Assembly (NCBI GenBank): GCA_040235565.1
Contig: JBECLA010000114.1
Coordinates: forward strand, 1 to 12,559
Direction of reading: 5' to 3'
From: JAHEIJ01 sp040235565
Lineage (GTDB): Bacteria; Pseudomonadota; Gammaproteobacteria; UBA6429; Thiohalophilaceae
Length of the DNA stretch: 12,559 nt
The notes under the pieces were generated by a model. The model saw only the letters and a list, made by a program, of their open reading frames with translations. It was not told where the DNA came from and did no database searches. Position numbers and translations under genes: made by a program. Positions 1-5,834 of the stretch are shown here, piece after piece; positions within the stretch are counted from its first letter, which is position 1, and the number at the start of each line of letters is the position of its first letter.

Positions 1-1
1 T

Positions 2-676
2 GATCCACAGACTGTCGAGGAACTCAGACAGATTTATTTGTTTGCCTCGCTGGCTGATGATCAGCTGGGCAGAATGCTTGAGTCTGCGCATTCACTCGAA
101 ATCGAACAGAAGCAGATCCTGTTCGAGGCCGGCCAGCCGGCGGAGCATTTTTATTTACTGCGCTCCGGCCAAATCAAGTTGTATTTGCTGTCCCCCAGTG
201 GTGATGAAAAAGTCATCGAGATCGTCCGTCCCGGTGAAACTTTCGCCGAGGCCATTACCTTTATGGAAACTCAGGCATATCCGGTCAATGCCGAAGCCAT
301 CATGAACAGTTCGCTGTATTGCTTCAAGATGAAAGTCTTTCGCCAGATTCTTGAAGCTTCCCCCGGCACCTGCATGCGATTGATGGCCGACATGAGTCGC
401 CGTTTACGCATGCGTGTCAACGAGATCAACAATCTGACCCTGCACAATGCCACTTACCGGCTGGTGGTTTACCTGCTGGAACAGATTCCGGAAGGCGCGG
501 TGGAAATGGCGGAGATTCATCTCGGCACCCCCAAAAGTATCATTGCCTCTCGCCTGTCAATCCAACCGGAAACCTTTTCCCGCATTCTTTCAAAATTGTC
601 ACAACGTGGGCTGATCAAAGTGCAAGTGAATGACATTACTCTGCTCGATGTGAACGGCCTGAGAGCCCTGCTCTAG
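2..676 (+). CDS. dnr: DNR-type Crp/Fnr transcriptional regulator (5' end cut by window)
   Basis: Cytoplasmic transcription factor of the Crp/Fnr superfamily, DNR/NNR branch, which in known denitrifiers activates nir and nor promoters in response to nitric oxide. The frame is open to the left edge, reading DPQTVEELRQ before a TTG at 38, so the true start lies outside the window and only about 224 residues are visible. The N-terminal part is a cyclic-nucleotide-type beta-roll sensor (LFEAGQPAEHFYLLRSGQIK is typical). It is followed by a long dimerisation helix (SRRLRMRVNEINNLTLHNAT) and a C-terminal winged helix-turn-helix. The recognition helix reads QPETFSRIL; E-x-x-S-R is the FNR set that reads TTGAT-type half-sites, matching the boxes found at 726, 7810 and 12479. 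No FNR-like N-terminal cysteine cluster is visible, which fits DNR, a haem-based nitric oxide sensor, rather than FNR. DNR is favoured over a general FNR by sequence and by adjacency to norCB. Confidence 0.86.
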   Translation, partial: DPQTVEELRQIYLFASLADDQLGRMLESAHSLEIEQKQILFEAGQPAEHFYLLRSGQIKLYLLSPSGDEKVIEIVRPGETFAEAITFMETQAYPVNAEAIMNSSLYCFKMKVFRQILEASPGTCMRLMADMSRRLRMRVNEINNLTLHNATYRLVVYLLEQIPEGAVEMAEIHLGTPKSIIASRLSIQPETFSRILSKLSQRGLIKVQVNDITLLDVNGLRALL

Positions 677-725
677 TTCAATAACATTTGATTTAGTTCA
701 TTCCGTTCTCCCCGCCCTGTCAGCC

Positions 726-739
726 TTGACCTGGATCAA
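726..739 (+). promoter_or_regulatory. DNR/FNR box upstream of norC
   Basis: TTGACCTGGATCAA is a 14-base FNR-type dyad (TTGAC-N4-ATCAA) that matches the consensus except at the fifth base. Its centre is at 732.5. For a class II promoter with the box centred at -41.5, the -10 element should fall near 762-767, where ATTAAT is found (4 of 6 to TATAAT). This predicts a transcript starting near 774 and supports the norC start at 802. The likely activator is the DNR-type protein encoded just upstream. The box is seen in the sequence; regulator and start site are inferred. Confidence 0.85.
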
Positions 740-801
740 GGAGGATGGACAACGGCTATGAATTAATGCCACTACCAAAATCATGCGAGGGGGAGGCAAC
801 C

Positions 802-1236
802 ATGAGTGAGAAATTTACCAAGAGCATGGCGCGCAATATTTTTTATGGCGGCGCCGTGTTTTTCTTCCTGTTATTTCTGGCGCTGACGTTCGATACAGCA
901 GGTGTCCTGCCGGAACGGGATCACCGGGAAAACATTACCGATAAGGTTGCCCTCGGCAAAAAAGTCTGGGAGGACAATAATTGCATTGGTTGTCATACCT
1001 TGCTGGGCGAAGGCGCCTACTTTGCCCCGGAACTCGGAAATGTCTATACGCGCTTCGGTAACAGTAAAGAAGCCATCATCGGCTTTATCCAGAGTCGCCC
1101 GAAAGACGGTATACCGGGACGGCGCAGTATGCCCCAGTTCAACCTGACAGACGAAGAACTGGATGCGATTGCGGAATTTCTGAAGTGGACCTCGGAAGTC
1201 AATGCCGCAGGCTGGCCGCCAAACATTCAGGGTTAA
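802..1236 (+). CDS. norC: Nitric oxide reductase cytochrome c subunit NorC
   Basis: Small subunit of cytochrome-c-dependent nitric oxide reductase. It takes electrons from periplasmic cytochrome c or cupredoxin and passes them to haem b of NorB. The protein has 144 residues, close to the usual size. A single N-terminal membrane anchor spans about residues 12-31 (NIFYGGAVFFFLLFLALTF). A periplasmic class I cytochrome domain follows, with the haem motif CIGCH at 61-65 and the likely distal Met110 in RRSMPQFNLTDEEL. The ATG at 802 is preferred because GGAGG (792-796) sits five bases upstream and because NorC proteins begin with an M-S-E-x-F-T-K-x-M-A-R-N-like segment. A longer in-frame start at 745 would lie upstream of the predicted transcript start. 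It is first in the operon, 15 bases from norB. Confidence 0.96.
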   Translation: MSEKFTKSMARNIFYGGAVFFFLLFLALTFDTAGVLPERDHRENITDKVALGKKVWEDNNCIGCHTLLGEGAYFAPELGNVYTRFGNSKEAIIGFIQSRPKDGIPGRRSMPQFNLTDEELDAIAEFLKWTSEVNAAGWPPNIQG

Positions 1237-1251
1237 AGGGGGGAGAAAAAC

Positions 1252-2634
1252 ATGCAATATCAATCTCAAGCTGTTGCCAAGCCTTATTTTATTGCCGCCA
1301 TCGGTCTGTTCGTCGGGCAGATCCTGTTCGGTGCGATTCTGGGCCTGCAGTATGTGGTGGGTGATTTCCTGTTTCCGGAAATTCCTTTCAATGTCGCACG
1401 CATGGTGCATACCAATTTACTGATCGTCTGGTTGCTGTTCGGCTTCATGGGGGCCTCCTATTATCTGGTGCCGGAAGAAACCGAGACGGAGTTGCACAGT
1501 CCCAGGCTGGCGCTGGCGTTGTTCTGGATTTTCCTGGTTGCCGGTGCACTCACAGTGCTGGGGTATCTGCTGGTGCCGTATGCGACCCTGGCGGAAATCA
1601 CCGGCAATGATCTGCTGCCGACCATGGGACGGGAATTTCTGGAACAACCCACGATTACCAAAATCGGTATTGTAATCGTGGCCCTGGGTTTCCTGTTCAA
1701 TATCACCATGACTATCCTCAAGGGTCGCAAGACGGTCATCAGTCTGGTGCTGTTGCTGGGTCTGTGGGGCCTGGCGGTATTCTTCCTGTTCTCCTTCTAC
1801 AACCCGGCCAACCTGATCCTCGACAAGTATTACTGGTGGTGGGTCGTGCATCTGTGGGTTGAGGGGGTATGGGAACTGATCCTCGGTGCCATTCTCGCCT
1901 TTGTCCTCATCAAGATGACCGGGGTGGATCGGGAAGTGATCGAGAAATGGCTGTATGTGATCATCGCCATGACGCTGATCACCGGTATTATCGGGACCGG
2001 CCACCATTACTACTGGATCGGCACGCCGGAATACTGGCAATGGTGGGGTTCAATCTTCTCCGCCCTGGAACCGATTCCGTTTTTCATGATGGTGATCTTT
2101 GCCTTTAATGTGGTGAACCGGCGGCGCCGGGAACATCCCAACAAGGCGGCCATGCTATGGGCCCTGGGCACCCCGGTGATGGCCTTCCTCGGTGCCGGTG
2201 TGTGGGGCTTCCTGCATACACTGGCGCCGGTGAATTTCTTCACCCATGGCACGCAAATCACCGCGGCTCATGGTCACATGGCCTTCTATGGCGCCTACGT
2301 CATGGTGGTGCTGGCGATTATTTCCTATGCCATGCCCATGCTGCGCGGACGGGCCGCGGCCAACAGTGACAGATCGCAGGTGATGGAAATGTGGTCATTC
2401 TGGCTAATGACCGTTGCCATGGTGTTCATCACCCTGTTCCTCACTGGCGCAGGCGTGTTGCAGGTCTGGTTGCAACGCATCAGTGAAGCGGCACAACCGT
2501 TTATGGTGGTCCAGGATCAGATTGCGATCTTCTACTGGATGCGTGAAGTTGCCGGGATTGTATTCCTGATCGGTCTGGTTCTGTACATCCTTAGCTTCTT
2601 TGTTGGTGGTGAAGAGAAAACAGTAAAGGCATGA
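1252..2634 (+). CDS. norB: Nitric oxide reductase catalytic subunit NorB
   Basis: Catalytic haem b/b3-FeB subunit of cNOR in the cytoplasmic membrane, reducing two NO to N2O. The protein has 460 residues and is very hydrophobic, consistent with the family's 12 helices. Metal ligands are all present at a constant offset of -7 from Pseudomonas aeruginosa NorB: His53 and His342 for low-spin haem b, His340 for haem b3, and His200, His251, His252 and Glu204 for FeB. The second conserved glutamate, Glu208 in HLWVEGVWE, is also kept. It is a short cytochrome-c-dependent type, without the N-terminal extension of quinol-dependent qNOR, which agrees with the neighbouring norC. The ATG at 1252 follows a strong GGGGGGAG ribosome site at 1238-1244. 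A strong hairpin follows the stop codon. Confidence 0.97.
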   Translation: MQYQSQAVAKPYFIAAIGLFVGQILFGAILGLQYVVGDFLFPEIPFNVARMVHTNLLIVWLLFGFMGASYYLVPEETETELHSPRLALALFWIFLVAGALTVLGYLLVPYATLAEITGNDLLPTMGREFLEQPTITKIGIVIVALGFLFNITMTILKGRKTVISLVLLLGLWGLAVFFLFSFYNPANLILDKYYWWWVVHLWVEGVWELILGAILAFVLIKMTGVDREVIEKWLYVIIAMTLITGIIGTGHHYYWIGTPEYWQWWGSIFSALEPIPFFMMVIFAFNVVNRRRREHPNKAAMLWALGTPVMAFLGAGVWGFLHTLAPVNFFTHGTQITAAHGHMAFYGAYVMVVLAIISYAMPMLRGRAAANSDRSQVMEMWSFWLMTVAMVFITLFLTGAGVLQVWLQRISEAAQPFMVVQDQIAIFYWMREVAGIVFLIGLVLYILSFFVGGEEKTVKA

Positions 2635-2673
2635 GGTAACCGTTACCCCGGAGCTTGTAAACAAGCTCCGGGG
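2635..2673 (+). repeat. Overlapping palindrome and strong hairpin between norB and norE
   Basis: Directly after the norB stop lies a 13-base palindrome, GGTAAC-C-GTTACC (2635-2647). It overlaps by two bases a perfect 12-base-pair stem: CCCCGGAGCTTG (2646-2657), loop TAAA (2658-2661), CAAGCTCCGGGG (2662-2673). The sequence after it (TTGACTGTTGATT) is not a T-run, so this is not a convincing intrinsic terminator on either strand. More likely it stabilises the 3' end of a norCB message or weakens expression of downstream genes. The latter fits the poor ribosome site of norE, whose only G-rich stretch (2670-2673) lies in the stem. Structure is seen; function is inferred. Confidence 0.8.
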
Positions 2674-2687
2674 TTGACTGTTGATTG

Positions 2688-3266
2688 ATGAATGCGTCAG
2701 TGCAGACAACCGGGCGTTATCCCCCCGGTGATTTTGCCATCTGGATTTTTATTTACGCGGAACTGTTGGCATTCGGGATCTTCTTTTTGTCCTACGCCTT
2801 TGCCAGGGCGAACAATGTCGAGCTGTTTAACGACTCCCAGTTACTGCTGAACCGCACTGCCGGGGCCATCAATACCCTGGTGCTGATCACCAGCAGCTAT
2901 TTCGTGGTCCGGGCGGTTGCCGCGATTCGCGACAACAAGGCACAGTTATGCGCCCACTGGTTACTGGCAGCGATCCTGATGGCTTGCGTGTTTCTGCTTA
3001 TCAAGCTGTTCGAGTTTTATACCAAATACCAGGAAGGTATCACCCTCAGCACCAATACCTTCTACATGTTTTACCTGTCGCTGACGTTTTTTCATTTCAT
3101 GCATGTAATTCTGGGTGCGGTGATCCTCACGGCGGTGATGCTGAAGGCGCGACGGGGGGGTTATACCCGCGAGGAACACACTGGAGTGGAAACCGGCGGG
3201 TCTTACTGGCACATGGTGGATCTGGTGTGGATCATTTTGTTTCCCCTGGTTTATCTCATCCGCTAG
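2688..3266 (+). CDS. norE: NorE, cytochrome c oxidase subunit III-like accessory protein
   Basis: Integral membrane protein of the haem-copper oxidase subunit III family, found beside norCB in many denitrifiers. Its role is accessory; it has been linked to full NOR activity rather than catalysis. The protein has 192 residues and about five membrane segments, starting near 17-36, 58-77, 90-108, 125-150 and 175-191. Subunit III hallmarks include the early PPGDFAIWIFIYAEL segment, a central FFHFMHVILG and the C-terminal YWHMVDLVWIILFPLVYL. The ATG at 2688 is used; a TTG lies just before it at 2685. The ribosome site is weak: the nearest purine-rich stretch is GGGG at 2670-2673, buried in the 3' arm of the hairpin. 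It is 53 bases after norB and 29 bases before the next gene. Confidence 0.9.
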   Translation: MNASVQTTGRYPPGDFAIWIFIYAELLAFGIFFLSYAFARANNVELFNDSQLLLNRTAGAINTLVLITSSYFVVRAVAAIRDNKAQLCAHWLLAAILMACVFLLIKLFEFYTKYQEGITLSTNTFYMFYLSLTFFHFMHVILGAVILTAVMLKARRGGYTREEHTGVETGGSYWHMVDLVWIILFPLVYLIR

Positions 3267-3295
3267 ATGGCACAAAGTTGACTAAACTGAGAAAG

Positions 3296-3580
3296 ATGGA
3301 AAAACCAAGCCCGACAGTGATGAAGCTGCGGCCCTGTACCTGGACCTGGCTGATCCTGATGGGACTGACGCTGGCGATGCTGGCTGTCGGGAAAGCCGGT
3401 CTCGGCGGTGCCGGGATTGTGTCACTGCTACTGCTCTCCACCCTGGTGAAAACCCAGTTGGTGGCGGATTATTTCATGGGCCTGAAACGGGCGGGTCTGC
3501 TGTGGCGTGCGGTCGTGACCGTCTATCTGTTGCTGGTCCTCGGAATGATCGGGCTGGCATACTGGCTCTCACTATCCTAG
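3296..3580 (+). CDS. norF: NorF-like small membrane protein (prokaryotic COX subunit IV type)
   Basis: Protein of 94 residues with three hydrophobic segments (about 16-32, 38-56 and 71-92) separated by the short polar segment VKTQLVADYFMGLKRAGLLW. That K-x-x-L-V-x-x-Y-F-M-G-L core is typical of the prokaryotic cytochrome c oxidase subunit IV family, which includes NorF. In characterised denitrifiers NorF is encoded with NorE and supports NOR function without being catalytic. The first in-frame ATG is at 3296; its ribosome site is only a weak TGAGAAAG stretch. The gene ends ten bases before norQ. Assignment rests on the family core and position after norE; overall identity to known NorF proteins is probably low. 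Confidence 0.78.
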   Translation: MEKPSPTVMKLRPCTWTWLILMGLTLAMLAVGKAGLGGAGIVSLLLLSTLVKTQLVADYFMGLKRAGLLWRAVVTVYLLLVLGMIGLAYWLSLS

Positions 3581-3590
3581 GAGATGAGGC

Positions 3591-4406
3591 ATGAGTGAAT
3601 CGGTACCTGAGGTAACCCGGGTCCAGGTGGAAGAACCCTTTTATTTGCCGGGTGGTAACGAAGTGGCATTGTTCGAACATGCCTATCGGCATCAGTTACC
3701 GATGTTGATCAAGGGACCCACCGGTTGTGGCAAGACCCGGTTTATTACCCATATGGCCGCCAAGTTGGGACGACCTCTCTACACCGTGGCCTGTCATGAT
3801 GATCTCACCGCGGCGGATCTGGTGGGTCGTCATCTGATCGGGGATGGAGAAACGTACTGGGTGGACGGCCCCCTGACCCGGGCGGTGCGTGAAGGCGGGA
3901 TCTGTTATCTGGATGAAGTGGTCGAGGCGCGCAAGGACACCACGGTGGTGCTGCATCCACTGTCAGATGATCGACGCATTCTGCCGATTGAAAGGACCGG
4001 CGAAGTACTGCAGGCAGCGCCTGAATTCATGCTGGTGGTGTCGTATAACCCGGGTTACCAGAATCTGTTAAAGGGCATGAAACCGAGCACCCGGCAGCGT
4101 TTCGTGTCATTGCGGTTTGATTTTCCCGAAAGCCGGCGGGAGGAGGCCATCGTGCAGCAGGAGACCGGCATCAATCCCCCCATGGCCAAAAAACTGGTGT
4201 CACTGGCGCATGCATTGCGGACCCTGAAAGACCATGATCTGGAAGAAAGTGCCAGCACCCGCTTGCTGGTGTACACCGCCACCCTGATCGAGGGCGGCTT
4301 TGATCCGGTGGAGGCCTGTCGCGCGGCCCTGGTGGAACCCCTCACGGATGACGAAGAAACGGTTACGGCCCTGATGGAGGTCGTTTATGCCACTTTCGGA
4401 CGCTGA
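3591..4406 (+). CDS. norQ: NorQ, MoxR/CbbQ-type AAA+ ATPase for NOR activation
   Basis: Cytoplasmic AAA+ ATPase that works with the VWA protein NorD to activate cNOR, probably by remodelling NorB during metal-site insertion. The 271-residue length is typical. Motifs in order are Walker A GPTGCGKT (42-49), Walker B ICYLDEV (104-110), sensor-1 SYNPGYQ (151-157), and the arginine-finger region STRQRF (166-171). A CbbQ/NorQ-type C-terminal region ends near LTDDEETVTALMEVV. The ATG at 3591 follows AGGAG at 3579-3583, which overlaps the norF stop. The last 20 bases overlap the next gene. The partner norD is in the same operon, separated by two membrane-protein genes instead of being adjacent. Confidence 0.95.
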   Translation: MSESVPEVTRVQVEEPFYLPGGNEVALFEHAYRHQLPMLIKGPTGCGKTRFITHMAAKLGRPLYTVACHDDLTAADLVGRHLIGDGETYWVDGPLTRAVREGGICYLDEVVEARKDTTVVLHPLSDDRRILPIERTGEVLQAAPEFMLVVSYNPGYQNLLKGMKPSTRQRFVSLRFDFPESRREEAIVQQETGINPPMAKKLVSLAHALRTLKDHDLEESASTRLLVYTATLIEGGFDPVEACRAALVEPLTDDEETVTALMEVVYATFGR

Positions 4407-4803
4407 TACCACGGCGGAAGTTTCCCAGCCCGGCTACGGGGTCGCGGTGGCGGCCGAGGTGCTGTACCTCACGAACCTGTTGCTGGTACCGGGGCTGGCT
4501 TTTGTTGTCTTGATTGGATTGTATTTTCGGGAGCGGCACTCTGCGCCGCCTCTGGCGCGCTGCCATCTGGTTCAGACCGTGTCCGCCAGCATCTGGGCCG
4601 GGGTGATGCTGGTTGTAGTGAACCTGTTGATCATTGTGCTGGGCGGCTATGACTCGCCCCATACCTGGATGATCGTGATCATTTACTTCACCACCGTGCA
4701 TGCCACCCTGGTGTTGCTCGGGACCCTGGGCCTGGCCCGTGCCATGGCGGGCAAACATTATCATTATCCCCTGGTGGGGCGACCTTGTGCGGCGGCGTCA
4801 TGA
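4387..4803 (+). CDS. Small membrane protein of the nor operon, function unknown
   Basis: Protein of 138 residues with about three membrane segments (20-46, 62-86 and 92-118) and a short C-terminal tail. The layout resembles small Tic20/DUF4870-type membrane proteins: a helix ending in a proline-rich part (YLTNLLLVPGLAF), a charged loop before a second helix starting LARCHLVQ, and a final A-x-A-G-K-x-Y-x-Y-P motif (118-128). No catalytic or metal motif is obvious. The ATG at 4387 lies inside the end of norQ in another frame and has GGAGG at 4376-4380. Its stop overlaps the next start as ATGA, so all three genes are probably translationally coupled. Placement suggests a part in NOR assembly or in the function of the following iron-sulfur protein; this is inference. 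Confidence 0.72.
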   Translation: MPLSDADTTAEVSQPGYGVAVAAEVLYLTNLLLVPGLAFVVLIGLYFRERHSAPPLARCHLVQTVSASIWAGVMLVVVNLLIIVLGGYDSPHTWMIVIIYFTTVHATLVLLGTLGLARAMAGKHYHYPLVGRPCAAAS

Positions 4804-5768
4804 CTGAGAGTTGTCACACTTGCAAGGCGTCCGTCCCCACAATGGCACAGGGCGAACATCAAATGCCGCGCCAGGGCCGCCGCCGTCTGTTCCAGACCGG
4901 GTTTTTCGTCCTGTTTGTGTTTGCACCTGTCCTGGATATCTTCCGGCTGGATTTGAATCTGGGCCATTTCATCCTGTTCGGCCAGGCCTGGACCCTGGGG
5001 CTGGATCCGATCATCGCCGGCCAGGGCAGTTCCGGCGAGGCTGTCGTCAATATCATTCTGCGCGGCTTTTTGCCGTTGCTGGCCATTGTGCTGGCGTTCG
5101 GCTGGACCTCCTGGAAGTACGGCCGGCTGTATTGTGGCTGGTTATGCCCGCACTTTTCCGTGGTGGAGATGATCAACAACCTGATGCGCCGTGCTTCAGG
5201 CAAGGCCAGCATCTGGGATCGGGAACCACTCGCGAAGCAACGCCCCAGCGGGAAAGTTGTTCCCACCCAGCCGGGGTACTGGTGGGCGGTGGTACCGGCT
5301 GCTATCGGCTTTGCCTTTCTCTGGGCGGTGGTGTTGCTGACCTACTTGCTGACACCCGGTGAGATATATACCAACCTGGTTACGCTCAGCCTCACCCGCA
5401 ACCAGATGCTCTTCATCAGCGTGGCAACCTTGTTGCTGACGATCGAATTCATGTTTGCCCGGCATTTGTTTTGCCGCTTTGCCTGTGCCGTCGGTGTGTT
5501 CCAGAGTTTTGTCTGGATGGCCAACCGCCATGCGATGGTGGTGTCGTTTGATCGTAACAATGCGGCACGTTGTCGTGACTGTAACAATGCCTGTGAAGAT
5601 GAATGTCCCATGCGACTCAAACCCCGCTCCATCAAACGGCGCATGTTCACCTGTACCGAATGCGGACAGTGTTTGACCGGCTGTGAACAGGTGCAGGCCC
5701 GTCTGGGCCAGCCCAGCTTGTTGAAGTGGAAAGATGGTCAGGATGCCTTGCAGGAAAGCAACCGCTAG
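4800..5768 (+). CDS. NosR/NapH/CcoG-like membrane polyferredoxin
   Basis: Membrane iron-sulfur protein of 322 residues. About five hydrophobic segments lie near 33-50, 83-102, 160-184, 201-220 and 228-241. Two paired-cysteine sites typical of the NosR/NapH/CcoG family are present: Cys112 and Cys116 in YCGWLCPHF, and Cys225 and Cys229 in FCRFACAVG. A C-terminal ferredoxin-like part carries Cys258/261/265/269 (CRDCNNACEDECP) and Cys285/288/291/295 (CTECGQCLTGC), enough for two [4Fe-4S] clusters. A CHTC pair is at residues 5-8. Known relatives pass electrons across the membrane (NosR, NapH) or act in copper and oxidase assembly (CcoG/RdxA); which applies here is not known. The ATG at 4800 overlaps the preceding stop; a TTG at 4785 is possible but less likely. 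Confidence 0.82.
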   Translation: MTESCHTCKASVPTMAQGEHQMPRQGRRRLFQTGFFVLFVFAPVLDIFRLDLNLGHFILFGQAWTLGLDPIIAGQGSSGEAVVNIILRGFLPLLAIVLAFGWTSWKYGRLYCGWLCPHFSVVEMINNLMRRASGKASIWDREPLAKQRPSGKVVPTQPGYWWAVVPAAIGFAFLWAVVLLTYLLTPGEIYTNLVTLSLTRNQMLFISVATLLLTIEFMFARHLFCRFACAVGVFQSFVWMANRHAMVVSFDRNNAARCRDCNNACEDECPMRLKPRSIKRRMFTCTECGQCLTGCEQVQARLGQPSLLKWKDGQDALQESNR

Positions 5769-5834
5769 ATAGCGCGCAGCCTGGTATGTTATGCCGCTAT
5801 GGCGGTGTGGAAGCAACAAACGTGAAGCAAACTT

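Noticed and set aside
688..701. Possible second FNR-like site TTGAT-N4-TTCAT after dnr
   Set aside because: Only three of five bases fit in the right half; the perfect-type site at 726 explains regulation better.
745..801. Extended norC start at 745
   Set aside because: It lacks the good ribosome site that precedes 802, would lie upstream of the predicted transcript start, and the added residues are unlike NorC N-termini.
1417..2040. Minus-strand open frame opposite norB
   Set aside because: The translation is rich in Gln, His and Asp with no family features; norB on the plus strand has all metal ligands.
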